Made by a program: the position numbers and the translations under genes. A stretch of DNA of 64,000 nt from the NCBI GenBank assembly GCA_031402435.1, contig JANNSJ010000015.1, positions 62,001-126,000 of the forward strand. Reading direction: 5' to 3'. How positions within the stretch are numbered: the stretch's first letter is position 1; every line of letters begins with the position of its first letter. The notes under the pieces were generated by a model. It was not told the origin of the DNA, did not search any database, and was given only the letters and a program-made list of their open reading frames with translations. This DNA comes from UBA11986 sp031402435 (lineage in GTDB: Bacteria; Bacteroidota; Ignavibacteria; UBA10030; UBA6906). Positions 26,545 to 35,443 of this stretch are shown here, one piece after another.

Positions 26545-26815
26545 TAGTGCAAACGCACATTGGAATTGCCCTCCCTATGGGAGCCGCAGTTGTTACGCAT
26601 CTGCGGGTGAAGAACCCGGTATTCAAGATGCTGCCTTCTCTGACATTGTTGGGTATGTCGGCAGCCATCGCATTGATCAACTATCGGCTGATGGCTGAAC
26701 AACAAGACTCGCTTTGTAACGTTCTGATATTGTCGCAGATGATTCCTCTGCCGTTCATTGAACACTTTCGTCTTCTATGGCAAATCCTGAAACCCTGAGA
26801 CTTATTCTCGGCGAT
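26545..26815 (+). repeat. Diverged direct repeat, right copy (doxX remnant plus phr start)
   Basis: Second copy of the segment at 25080-25345. It contains a broken doxX end (VKNPVFKMLPSLTLL ... INYRLMAE, in which the original stop codon has been lost and the frame reads on to 26798) and then the true start of the photolyase gene at 26777. The copies differ at a good fraction of positions, so the duplication is not recent. Confidence 0.85.
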
Positions 26816-28318
26816 CAGCTGAACAGCAAACACTCGTGGTTTCGAACAACTGACGCACACGTCACGTACGTGCTCATGGAGGTGCAGCAGGAAACCACTT
26901 ACACATTGCATCACATCCAGAAGGTTGTCGGTTTTTTTTCGGCGATGCGTGCATTTTCGGACCATCTCAAATCACACGGGCATAAGGTTCACTATCTGCG
27001 GCTCGATGATCGCGAGAACAAGCAGACATTTGACGACAATCTCGTAGCCCTGATTCGTAAAAACGGCTTCGAGCGTTTCGAGTATCAGCTTCCTGATGAA
27101 TACAGACTCGATCTGCAATTCAAAGGGATGGAGCGAACGTTGTCCGTCCCCGTTTCCGCAGTCGACACGGAACACTTTCTTACGGATAGGGCTTATGTGC
27201 AAAGAATGTTCACCGGCAAGAAGAGATTCCTGATGGAGAGTTTCTATCGGCGCATGCGCGCTGAGCACAATGTTCTGATGGACGAAGGAAAGCCGTCAGG
27301 TGGAGATTGGAACTTCGACCGGGAGAACCGTCGAAGGTACGATGGGCGTGTTGCGCTTCCATCTCCGAAATGCTTCACGAATGACGTGCGTTCAATTACG
27401 GATATGCTCGCTCGGATGAACGTTCGCACATTCGGGGAAATCGAGCCCGAACAATTCATCTGGCCGGTCGATCGTCGTCAGTCTCTGAGTTTGCTCCGGT
27501 CTTTCCTGCAAGAAGGCCTTCCGCACTTCGGCACGTATGAGGATGCAATGACTGTGGAGAGCTGGGCGCTGTTTCATTCGCGCTTATCCTTCGCGCTCAA
27601 CATAAAGATGCTTCATCCGATGGAAGTGATAGATGCCGCAGTGGGAGAATGGAAAAAATGCAAAGACGCGATAGCTCTGCATCAGGTTGAAGGTTTTGTT
27701 CGTCAGATCCTCGGATGGCGGGAATTCATGAGGGGAGTCTACTGGGCGATGATGCCGAAGCTTGGCTCCGCAAACTATTTCGCGCATTTGGGGAAGCTGC
27801 CACATTATTATTGGGATGGGAAGACCAAGATGAAGTGCATGCAAGCGGCGATAGGTCAATCATTGCGTCATGCATACGCTCATCATATCCAGCGCCTGAT
27901 GGTTACTGGAAATTTTGCGCTCCTCATGGGAATCGATCCGGAAGCGGTAGATGAATGGTACCTCGGTGTTTACATCGATGCAATTGAGTGGGTCGAGATG
28001 CCGAATACCCGTGGCATGAGCCAGTTTGCCGATGGAGGCATGATAGCGACCAAGCCTTACGTTGCTTCATCAAACTACATCAAGAAGATGAGCGACTACT
28101 GCAGCGGCTGCTCCTACGATCCGTCTGAGAAATATGGAGAGCGAGCGTGCCCGTTCAACAGCTTGTATTGGGATTTCCACGTGCGACATCGAAAGAAGTT
28201 GGAGCGGAATCCACGGATAGGAATGGTCTACCGCACGTGGGACAGGATAGCCGAGGGCGAGCGAAACCGGATACTGCAACAAGCGCGCGTGTACAGGGGG
28301 AAGCTCGAAGAGTTATGA
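26777..28318 (+). CDS. phrB: Iron-sulfur (6-4) photolyase / FeS-BCP cryptochrome
   Basis: 513 residues. The N-terminal antenna domain begins LRLILGDQLNSKHSWF. The helical FAD domain follows, with the family signatures GWREFMRGVYWAMMP and MVTGNFALLMGIDP. Four cysteines at about 353 (KMKCMQ), 442 and 445 (YCSGCSYDP) and 457 (ERACPF) match the 4Fe-4S ligands of the bacterial FeS-BCP group, whose best-known member is Agrobacterium PhrB (C350, C438, C441, C454). Such enzymes repair (6-4) photoproducts in DNA using light. Length is normal. The 5' end lies inside a direct repeat; a truncated second start exists at 25306. Confidence 0.92.
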   Translation: MANPETLRLILGDQLNSKHSWFRTTDAHVTYVLMEVQQETTYTLHHIQKVVGFFSAMRAFSDHLKSHGHKVHYLRLDDRENKQTFDDNLVALIRKNGFERFEYQLPDEYRLDLQFKGMERTLSVPVSAVDTEHFLTDRAYVQRMFTGKKRFLMESFYRRMRAEHNVLMDEGKPSGGDWNFDRENRRRYDGRVALPSPKCFTNDVRSITDMLARMNVRTFGEIEPEQFIWPVDRRQSLSLLRSFLQEGLPHFGTYEDAMTVESWALFHSRLSFALNIKMLHPMEVIDAAVGEWKKCKDAIALHQVEGFVRQILGWREFMRGVYWAMMPKLGSANYFAHLGKLPHYYWDGKTKMKCMQAAIGQSLRHAYAHHIQRLMVTGNFALLMGIDPEAVDEWYLGVYIDAIEWVEMPNTRGMSQFADGGMIATKPYVASSNYIKKMSDYCSGCSYDPSEKYGERACPFNSLYWDFHVRHRKKLERNPRIGMVYRTWDRIAEGERNRILQQARVYRGKLEEL

Positions 28319-28625
28319 CCAGCTGTTGCATTAGCTTGCAATTCCATTAGCACCGGACCCCGCCAGAATGAGGACGATGGCCGCTATCCCGACTCTCGTC
28401 ACGGTGATCAATTTCTGAAAGGCCTCTATCCACCTCTGATGGTTCACGAAGTAGTTGGTGGTCAGCCCAGCAGTGGTTTCTGTTCTCGGCAACACGGAGG
28501 GTTCGGTGGTATCAGCTGTTCCCGAATGTAGACGAATCCACCATGAACACGCTGTCCACGAATCATCATCACCTATACTCGCCCGTCGATATGGGCAAGT
28601 AAACGAATCTTGAGTGTTTCAGTTT
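28319..28625. other. Intergenic region between convergent genes
   Basis: 307 bases. On the minus strand a frame stays open from about 28610 to a TAA near 28335 and ends in a hydrophobic stretch (VGIAAIVLILAGSGANG), but it has no ATG and no ribosome binding site. It is either noncoding or a gene remnant. No terminator hairpin was clear. Confidence 0.4.
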
Positions 28626-29102
28626 CTACCTGGATACTGAATCATGGGTGTATTCTCTCAAATACCCCATGAACGTCGTTCGGTGTGCCTCTTCATCTCC
28701 GAGGGAGGTGATGCACAAATCCTGAGTTACATAGTCACGGGCTTCGCCGCTTAACTCAATCAGCTTGCCGTAATGCTCGATAGCACCGTTCTCAGCGTCA
28801 ATTACACCCTTGATAACCGCAACAACGTCGGTCGTATCTGCTGGCGGCTGAAGTGAGCGTTGATTTGCCTTGAATTCCATTGATCCCGGCACACGTCCCC
28901 CGATTTCTTTTATGCGCCTCACAAGGCTTTGCGCGTGCATCAACTCGGGAGCAACGTCTGCGGCAAGCTCCTTCTTGATTTGTTCCGCACGCACGCCGTC
29001 AAGGTGTACGGAATTTGCGATATAGTTTGTGATGGTTTCAATCTCCATCCAATACGCTGTTGTCAACAGGTCGATAATCTGTGAGCGATACTGTTCTTTC
29101 AT
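28626..29102 (-). CDS. Ferritin-like diiron protein (bacterioferritin-type)
   Basis: 158 residues, all helical. Diiron-ligand patterns are visible: Glu in WMEIETITNY, ExxH in PELMHAQSL, Glu in IDAENGAIEHY and ExxH in DEEAHRTTF. This is the arrangement of a four-helix ferritin/bacterioferritin core. Probably stores or oxidises iron in the cytoplasm, protecting DNA and proteins from peroxide. No haem-ligand methionine could be assigned with certainty, so 'bacterioferritin' is not asserted. Single gene. Confidence 0.82.
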   Translation of the reverse strand: MKEQYRSQIIDLLTTAYWMEIETITNYIANSVHLDGVRAEQIKKELAADVAPELMHAQSLVRRIKEIGGRVPGSMEFKANQRSLQPPADTTDVVAVIKGVIDAENGAIEHYGKLIELSGEARDYVTQDLCITSLGDEEAHRTTFMGYLREYTHDSVSR

Positions 29103-29381
29103 TGTTTTTGCTCTTTACTTTTCTAAACGTTTGTTTAACTTCACTCTTGTTTCCGCCCCTTATAACCACAGAGAGCCAGCCAAAGTTCAAAAGCCAGTAC
29201 CACAGATTCATCCTTCTTGCGCCCCCTGCTCAAAGCACACATAAACAGAACAATTGGCTAACTTGCTCGTCCCAAAATCGCCCCTATTTGCAACAATCTA
29301 GAACGGAACTTCCTCTCCTCAGGCGATGTTCATAATGCACAACTCACAGATTGTTCTTTAACAGAAAGGTTAGGTTTCTCG

Positions 29382-29906
29382 ATGACAAAAACTATTTCGT
29401 TTCTTCTCATGCTGTTCGGCTTTTTGATTTTTGCTTCAGTGCCTTCACGGGCAGTCGCTTCTGACAAGGATATCGTTGAGACGGCGGTCGCGGCAGGCAA
29501 CTTCCAGACTCTTGCAACAGCGCTGACGGAAGCGGGCTTGATTGAGACACTCAAAGGAAAGGGCCCCTTCACGGTATTCGCCCCGACCGACGAGGCATTT
29601 GCCAAGATCCCCAAGGCAGACCTGGACAAGTTGCTGAAAGACAAAGAAGCCCTGACAAAGGTCCTCCTCTACCACGTCGTGAGCGGAAAAGTCATGTCCA
29701 CGGACGTAGTGAAGTTGAAATCAGCGAAGACGGTTCAGGGGAGCGATGTAAAGATTACCGTGAAGGGAAAAGACGTCATGATTAATGCGGCCAAGATCGT
29801 CACGGTTGACGTCGAGGCCAGCAATGGCGTGATTCATGTGATCGACAGTGTCATTATGCCTCCGGCAGGCAAGAAGATGTCGCCGAAAGGCGAGAAGAAG
29901 TACTAA
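29382..29906 (+). CDS. Secreted fasciclin (FAS1) domain protein, copy 1
   Basis: 174 residues. Signal peptide (FLLMLFGFLIFASVPSRAVA), then one FAS1 domain with both conserved boxes: H1 GPFTVFAPTDEAFAKIP and H2 ASNGVIHVIDSVIMPP, plus the YHVVSGKV link. FAS1 proteins mediate adhesion or bind small molecules at the cell surface. A short lysine-rich tail follows. It is closely similar to the protein at 42184-42702, so this is a paralogous pair. A terminator follows 28 bases after the stop. Confidence 0.92.
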   Translation: MTKTISFLLMLFGFLIFASVPSRAVASDKDIVETAVAAGNFQTLATALTEAGLIETLKGKGPFTVFAPTDEAFAKIPKADLDKLLKDKEALTKVLLYHVVSGKVMSTDVVKLKSAKTVQGSDVKITVKGKDVMINAAKIVTVDVEASNGVIHVIDSVIMPPAGKKMSPKGEKKY

Positions 29907-29933
29907 ACCTCACGCTCCAGGAGTGTTTGCAGG

Positions 29934-29965
29934 AAGACCCGTCGATACGGCGGGTCTTTCTTTTT
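29934..29965 (+). terminator. Intrinsic terminator after the fasciclin gene
   Basis: Stem AAGACCCG / CGGGTCTT (29934-29941 and 29951-29958) with a 9-base loop, followed by TCTTTTT. Good match to a Rho-independent terminator. Confidence 0.85.
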
Positions 29966-30066
29966 CCTGGAAGGGATTCATCGCGCATGCATCGTCGGGC
30001 GTTGCACGGCTACAGTCGACGGAGATAGAGTTCCTTTCAACAAAGGAAACATCAGAGGAAATCATC

Positions 30067-30626
30067 ATGACTATCCATACACTTGTCTGCACTCTTGCCA
30101 TTGGCGTCCTGGTCGGGTGCGGATCGACCATCCCGAACAGGTCTCCTGTAGGAGAGCTTTTCCCATCAGTCCAGGGAAATCTCTGGACGGACAGCAAACG
30201 ATGATACCTGAAGTATTCAAAGGGAAGAAGGTCATCCTCGTCCTTGCTTACAAACAGAACACGCAGTTCGATGTTGACCGATGGGGTATCGGATTTTTTA
30301 CATCGAATCTCTCACTTCCGCCCATCTACGAGATTCCGACAATCCCGGGGTTGATCCCCTCATTGTTCAAAGAGAGTATTGATGAAGGAATGAAGAAGGG
30401 AATCCCGAAGGAGTCATGGAAGGATGTGATCACTGTGTATGGAGGTGATGGGGCAAAGTTGACGGAGTGGACGGGGACGGAAAACCCAAACAACGCACGA
30501 GTCATTCTTCTGGATGAAGAAGGACGTGTGCTCTGGTATCATGACCGCGGGTACGGCCTGCCGCCTCTGGCTGGATTGCTGGAGAAGCTGGGTGATGCAG
30601 GGGAGCCCTCTACGACTCCGAAATGA
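30067..30626 (+). pseudogene. Redoxin-like lipoprotein gene interrupted by one frameshift
   Basis: The first part starts at 30067 with a lipoprotein signal (MTIHTLVCTLAIGVLVG then Cys) and reads GELFPSVQG before running into an early stop at about 30204. The rest of the protein (SLDGQQTMIPEVFKGKKVI ... RVILLDEEGRVLWYHDRGYG ... LLEKLGD) lies in the -1 frame up to 30626. One G missing from the GGG run near 30172 explains the break exactly. The C-terminal part has a thioredoxin/redoxin-like layout without an obvious CxxC. Either a recent pseudogene, a sequencing or assembly error, or a phase-variable run. Confidence 0.75.
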
Positions 30627-30782
30627 GTTGAGGGCGTTGTCGATCTCTTGAAGCACAAAGCGAACAGGATCGACTTCTCACTTGAAGATGTGCTTCAAGA
30701 TGCCCCACGGCAATAGCTCAAACGAACGTTGAACACACTCACCGTGGGCGATGAGTCTGGCTTCGCCGGACTCGCCTAACAC

Positions 30783-31628
30783 TTATGTCCCTATTCTGTG
30801 TCTCATCACAGCAATCTGTTTCTGAAGGTCGGCCAGCTGTCTTTCAATGTGCACGAAGTCGTCATTGGTCAGTCCTGAGGTTTGTGTTCCCGCTTTCGCG
30901 AATCGTCGGGCCTCAATTTCCGCAGTACTCTCCTGCATGCTGTTCATGATCACACCAATGAACAGGTTCAGGATGATCATCCCACCGACGACAATAAAGG
31001 AGATGAAGTAGAGAGGCGGTCCATAGCCGGGTGAGGTCGCCATCTGCATTTTCATGATTTCCACCCACCCCTCCAGCGTTACGACTTGGAATAGTGTGAG
31101 TAATGACACTCCGAGAGTTTCAAAATGCCCCGGATCGTTCGCGCCAAAAACGAACGTTCCGATAACAGCATAGATGTAGAAGTGGATGAAGAGCAGCATG
31201 CCAACATATCCCATGGATGGGATGCTCCGGAGAAGGGCGCCAACCAACACCTGCAGTCGCGGGAGGACAGTGACCAGACGAAGAACGCGCAGGATACGCG
31301 CGAGCCGAAGGACAGCGACGAAATGAGAGTTCAGCGGAAGGAAGCAGACTAAGACGATGACGAAATCAAAGACGTTCCAGGAGTTCCGGAAAAACTCCCA
31401 CGGTTTGTTTCCATGAGCAATGATCTTCAAGAGTATTTCCACCGCGAAGAGGTACAGGATACCCCAGTCGAGCGTTCGGAGCAGTTGTCCATACCCTTCC
31501 ATTGCCGCAGGGTAGGTTTCCAGTCCGACGGTGACGCCGGCCCCTAGAATAGCGGTGAGAATCAGGTTCTGGAAGCTGCGGGATTCTACGATGCGATGTG
31601 CCAGCCCGACCATGGGTAGTCCTTTCAA
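30783..31628 (-). CDS. NaChBac-type voltage-gated cation channel
   Basis: 281 residues: one six-helix domain of the bacterial voltage-gated sodium/calcium channel family, which assembles as a tetramer in the inner membrane. The S4 helix has regularly spaced arginines (VLRLARILRVLRLVTVLPRLQ). The pore has the P-loop TLEGWVE (~183-189), where most family members have TLESW. S6 (GGMIILNLFIGVIMNSMQE) leads into a C-terminal coiled coil (IERQLADLQKQIAVMRH). A glycine at this filter position has been linked to calcium selectivity in CavMr of Meiothermus ruber, so calcium permeation is possible (inference). A broken paralogue lies at 50176-51044. Confidence 0.9.
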   Translation of the reverse strand: MKGLPMVGLAHRIVESRSFQNLILTAILGAGVTVGLETYPAAMEGYGQLLRTLDWGILYLFAVEILLKIIAHGNKPWEFFRNSWNVFDFVIVLVCFLPLNSHFVAVLRLARILRVLRLVTVLPRLQVLVGALLRSIPSMGYVGMLLFIHFYIYAVIGTFVFGANDPGHFETLGVSLLTLFQVVTLEGWVEIMKMQMATSPGYGPPLYFISFIVVGGMIILNLFIGVIMNSMQESTAEIEARRFAKAGTQTSGLTNDDFVHIERQLADLQKQIAVMRHRIGT

Positions 31629-31767
31629 TTGATGTTAATCTTTGATAACATGTTTCTTGACCGCTAGGTTCCTCGACGACTGGCGAACTTCGGAATCAAT
31701 CATAGTGTTTTGTTTTGTGGAACACAAACCCGACCAAACTGGTATTGTGGAGAAATAATCGCCACAC

Positions 31768-31784
31768 CCTGAGTCCTACTCAGG
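31768..31784 (+). promoter_or_regulatory. Hairpin in the terC leader
   Basis: Perfect 7-bp inverted repeat CCTGAGT / ACTCAGG with a 3-base loop, 37 bases before the terC start. A second inverted repeat (GTGTT ... AACAC) lies about 45 bases further upstream. TerC-family genes are often preceded by manganese-sensing leaders, but no known riboswitch consensus was recognised. Confidence 0.4.
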
Positions 31785-31820
31785 ACCGTAAGTAAAACAA
31801 TTCTCTTTGGAGCTGTCACA

Positions 31821-32930
31821 ATGTTCTGGATCTATTCCGGTTTCACCTGTCTCATCCTATTTCTTCTGGCCCTCGACCTGGGCGTGTTTCATAGAAAGGC
31901 ACATGTCATATCTGTTCGGGAGGCTCTCGGCTGGTCGGCCTTTTGGATATGTCTCGGACTGTTGTTCAGCGTTTTCATTTATTTTGGCTACGAGAACCAC
32001 TGGCTGGGTCTTGGCCTGACATCCGACATGATGGGATCTGCTCCCCAAACAATAGAGGGGGTGGGTACGGTGTACAATGACGGGTATTCCGCCACGATGA
32101 AGTACCTTACGGGGTATCTCGTCGAGAAGTCGCTCTCCGTCGACAACATCTTTGTGATCAGCATGATCTTTGCGTTTCTGGCGGTTCCTCCCATCTACCA
32201 ACACAGGGTTCTGTTCTGGGGTATTGTCGGAGCCCTTCTCATGCGTGGAGTGATGATTGTGATCGGAGCTGCGATGATCCAACAGTTTACCTGGATCATC
32301 TACGTGTTCGGGGGCTTCCTGATCATCACCGGCGTGAAGATGTTGGTGTTGAAAGCGCACAACACGGATCCTCATTCGAGTATCATCGTGCGCTTCACGC
32401 GGAAGCTGTTTCCCATCACGCAGCGATTTCACGGTCAACATTTCTTCGTCCGAGCTGGCTCCAAGGCGTCGCACGAGGCGCCTGTGCCGGGGGCTGAGAA
32501 TCTCCGGGACGACGTTGTGGAATCCGCACCCGTGGGGACTCGCTTGGCTACGCCATTGTTCCTTGCGTTGGTCATGGTCGAATTCACGGACCTGATTTTT
32601 GCTGTGGACTCGATCCCGGCGATCTTTGCAATCACGGCTGACCCGTTCCTGGTCTTCACAAGCAATGTGTTCGCGATACTTGGCCTCAGGAGTCTCTACT
32701 TCGCTCTGGCCGGGATGATAGAGAAGTTCCGGTACCTGAAAGTCTCTCTCGCTCTTGTGCTGATGCTCGTCGGCATAAAGATGATGACGCATACATGGTT
32801 GAAGGAAATTCTTGGTAGCAACTTCAATCTCTATTTGCTCGCGGCGGTGCTCCTCATCTTGGCGGGAGGCGTGGTCGCATCCTTGGCTGTGGCGAACTCG
32901 GGTGCCTCTTCAGTCAATCGTGGTTCTTGA
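31821..32930 (+). CDS. TerC/Alx-family integral membrane protein
   Basis: 369 residues with about nine membrane helices. Family signatures are ALDLGVFHRKAH near the N-terminus, GYLVEKSLSVDNIFVISMIF in the middle, and MVEFTDLIFAVDSIPAIFAI (the conserved EFTDLIFAVDSIPA block). Membrane acidic residues probably bind divalent metal; members export manganese or load it onto exported proteins (Alx/TerC/MeeF family knowledge). It starts at the ATG at 31821 after TTGGAGCTGTCACA. A hairpin occurs in the leader. Stands alone. Confidence 0.92.
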   Translation: MFWIYSGFTCLILFLLALDLGVFHRKAHVISVREALGWSAFWICLGLLFSVFIYFGYENHWLGLGLTSDMMGSAPQTIEGVGTVYNDGYSATMKYLTGYLVEKSLSVDNIFVISMIFAFLAVPPIYQHRVLFWGIVGALLMRGVMIVIGAAMIQQFTWIIYVFGGFLIITGVKMLVLKAHNTDPHSSIIVRFTRKLFPITQRFHGQHFFVRAGSKASHEAPVPGAENLRDDVVESAPVGTRLATPLFLALVMVEFTDLIFAVDSIPAIFAITADPFLVFTSNVFAILGLRSLYFALAGMIEKFRYLKVSLALVLMLVGIKMMTHTWLKEILGSNFNLYLLAAVLLILAGGVVASLAVANSGASSVNRGS

Positions 32931-33096
32931 CGTTCGACCGGCAGCGTCGCATTGCAGACACTGGGAATGTAGTTCGTGACGTGCGCAACGGAGAACCCTC
33001 ACGCTACGCACAAACGCCTTTGACTGCACTCGATGAGACATCACGATTGTTGGGCGATACATGGTCCAATACTGAATTATGCGATATGGAAATTGA

Positions 33097-33682
33097 ATGA
33101 TTGCCCTGTTTGATTTTGATACCGAAGCAGTATGCAATTCGTGGAGTCCTATCAATGATGTCGTGATGGGAGAAGTTTCCCATTCGAGATTTGATTACGT
33201 TGACGAAAGTACTGCTGTGTTTTCAGGGCGTATATCGTTGAGGAACTCTGGCGGGTTTGCTTCCGTCCGATCGACGCCCTCGTTGTATGACCTGGGGAAA
33301 TACGCTGGCCTCCTATTGCATGTACGGGAGATGGGAAGAAGTACAAAATGAACCTCAAGAGTGAAGCACCTTGGACGGGGTTCAATACCAGGCTGTCTTC
33401 GAGACACAGCAAAATTCCTGGACAGAGATAGTGATTCCTTTTTCAGAGTTTGTACCTATGTTCCGTGGCATTCCTGCACAGCACTCACCTATGATCGATA
33501 GAGCCTCTATTTGCAGTTTCGGTTTTCTGATATCAGACAAGCAGGAAGGGCCGTTCGTCTGGATATTGACTGGATCCGCGTCTATCCATAACCTGCATGA
33601 CCTGAGTGTTTTCAGACGAGCTGGTTCGGAAATGCCTCCTGACACTAGCATTCTTGGCGCGGAGTCTTTTCCCCACGTTTGA
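33097..33682 (+). pseudogene. CIA30-domain gene broken by two frameshifts
   Basis: The N-terminal part (MIALFDFDTEAVCNSWSPIN ... DVVMGEVSHSRFDYV ... LRNSGGFASVRSTP) is a CIA30/NDUFAF1-type domain. The frame breaks near 33325, where one base in CGGGAG is missing (RGDGKKYK expected). It breaks again near 33375 in ACGGGGTTC, and the rest (QYQAVFETQQNSWTEIVIPF, FVPMFRGIPA) is in a third frame. The intact paralogue is the gene at 36892-37428. Both breaks fall in short G runs. Confidence 0.82.
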
Positions 33683-33712
33683 TTTTCAATCGCGGAATCC
33701 ATAGAATGGGCC

Positions 33713-34891
33713 ATGCGAATATTCTTGCTCTCTTTTCTTGCCACCATCTGTGCAATAGAACTAGCGTACGCTCAGCCAGAAAACCCTGGACCGAGGCAGG
33801 CAGGGTGGACGAACGTGAATATACAGCGCGGCGGACGGACATTGAATTGCCGCGTGTACTACCCTGCGGCACTTGAGGGGGCAGAGGCACAGATCGATAC
33901 TGCTCATGGACCGTACCCAATTGTTGCGTTTGGTCATGGGTTCTTCATGCAGACTGGGTACTACCTTTCTCATTTCAGGCATCTCGCAACACACGGTTTT
34001 GTTGTCATCGCTCCTCAGTTTCCCGACACCCAACACGGAGAACTGGCCGACGATCTTCTCTACTGCGTTGAGTACCTTCGACAACAACACTCGAACGGCG
34101 GGTCACGGTTTCGAGGATTGCTCGATACAGCTTCTATCGGACTCAGTGGTCATTCTATGGGCGGGGGAGCGAGTTTGCTGGCCGCAGTACGCGATCCGCG
34201 TGTCAAAGTTGTTGCTCCGCTCGCTGCGGCGGAAACGACCCCCTCGGCAATCGCAGTCATGAACCAGATCGCCGGATTCGTTTATCTGATCGCTGGCGCG
34301 TCAGACGGCATAGCGCCCCCTGCAGCACATCAGATTCCGATGTACAACAATGCAAACCCGCCCAAGGTGCTGTGCAACATCCGCGAAGCAAATCATACAC
34401 GATTCATGGATGTGTCGACATTCGACTTCACCGATCCAAACGGAACGCTGACCCGTCCTCAGCAACTGCTCATCACTCGTCGATACTTGACGAGCGCCCT
34501 TTCCTCTGTGCTGAAACGTGATTTATCATTTTGGGTCTATGCGTTTGGCGATTCAGCTCGAAACGATCCCCGGATCATCTTTAGCTTTGCTCTCGCGACT
34601 ACGACTACGACTGACGTCCACTACCCCGAGGGGTCTGAGCTCTTGCAAAGCTATCCAAATCCATTTAACCCCTCGACAATGATCAATTATCAAATACCGA
34701 CGAGCAATTGGGTGACGCTCAAAGTGTTTGACGTGCTGGGTCGTGAAGTCGCAACATTGGTGAACGAAATGAAACAGCCGGGGATGTACAAGGTGCAATG
34801 GAATGCGGACGGGGCAGCGAGCGGGACATACGTGTATCGGCTGGAAGCGGGTAACATTGTGATGTCGAGGAAACTGCTGCTTCTAAGGTGA
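33713..34891 (+). CDS. Secreted alpha/beta hydrolase (cutinase/chlorophyllase-like) with T9SS sorting domain
   Basis: 392 residues. Signal peptide (MRIFLLSFLATICAIELAYA). Residues ~30-270 form an alpha/beta hydrolase: oxyanion region VAFGHGFFMQTGYY, nucleophile motif GLSGHSMGGGASLL (Ser ~148), a candidate acid in AGASDGIAPP (~198) and a candidate His in REANHTRF (~227). GHSMGGG is shared with bacterial cutinases and polyester hydrolases, and T9SS-exported polyester hydrolases are known in Bacteroidota, but dienelactone- or chlorophyllase-type esterases share much of this pattern. The last ~80 residues are a type IX sorting domain (LLQSYPNPFNPSTMINYQIP ... REVATLVNE ... ASGTYVYRLEAG ... KLLLLR). 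Substrate not proven. Confidence 0.85.
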   Translation: MRIFLLSFLATICAIELAYAQPENPGPRQAGWTNVNIQRGGRTLNCRVYYPAALEGAEAQIDTAHGPYPIVAFGHGFFMQTGYYLSHFRHLATHGFVVIAPQFPDTQHGELADDLLYCVEYLRQQHSNGGSRFRGLLDTASIGLSGHSMGGGASLLAAVRDPRVKVVAPLAAAETTPSAIAVMNQIAGFVYLIAGASDGIAPPAAHQIPMYNNANPPKVLCNIREANHTRFMDVSTFDFTDPNGTLTRPQQLLITRRYLTSALSSVLKRDLSFWVYAFGDSARNDPRIIFSFALATTTTTDVHYPEGSELLQSYPNPFNPSTMINYQIPTSNWVTLKVFDVLGREVATLVNEMKQPGMYKVQWNADGAASGTYVYRLEAGNIVMSRKLLLLR

Positions 34892-34894
34892 GAC

Positions 34895-35375
34895 CCTGTC
34901 CCTGCGTACTACACTGATCCTGCGAAGAAATGTACGTGTCAGTCCATGGCAATTCAGAAATACATGGCGAAGATCTCCGGCCCGCTTCTTGACCGCATTG
35001 ATTTTCATATTGAAGTGCCAGCCGGGAAGTACAAGGAACTGTCGAGCAGGAACGTAGAGAGTTCGGAGAGAATTCGGGAACGCGTATTACGTGCTCGCGA
35101 GATTCAGGTCCGACGATTCAATGGCCGCAAGGGTCTCTTCTCGAATGCCGACATGGAATCGAAGGATATTCGAGTGTACTGCAGACTGGATGCGGCAGGG
35201 GGAAGAGGTATTGAAAATGGCGATCATAAAACTCGGCCTTTCGGCAAGAGCGTTCGACCGTATACGTAAGGTTGGACGGACGATTGCAGACGTGAGTGAA
35301 GTTTCAGACATCCCCTCGGAACACATCAGCGAGGCAATCCAATACCGTAGCTTGGACAGGAACTTGTCTGGATAG
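34895..35375 (+). pseudogene. Truncated yifB 3' part (copy C)
   Basis: Starts 3 bases after the T9SS hydrolase stop and aligns with the last ~490 bases of the intact yifB, from the NPCPCGYYTDP region to the stop. Readable parts are MAIQKYMAKISGPLLDRIDF, VRRFNGRKGLFSNADM and PSEHISEAIQYRSLDRNLSG. The original frame is broken near the start, and again near 35204 where a run of five G replaces four. No 5' half of yifB is present. Confidence 0.9.
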
Positions 35376-35443
35376 GGGTATGGGGGCATAGGAGAAGCTG
35401 CTACACGATGGGATAAAGAAAAATCTCTAGGACGTTGCCAGTT

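Noticed and set aside
28335..28610. Open minus-strand frame with a hydrophobic end after the photolyase gene
   Set aside because: No ATG and no ribosome binding site; could be a decayed gene but cannot be supported.
31640..31820. Possible yybP-ykoY manganese riboswitch before terC
   Set aside because: The conserved core sequences of that riboswitch could not be found; only simple hairpins are present.
31857..32792. Long open frame (311 codons) antisense to terC
   Set aside because: It is a shadow of the strongly conserved TerC coding sequence, with an unlikely His/Arg-rich composition and no ribosome binding site.
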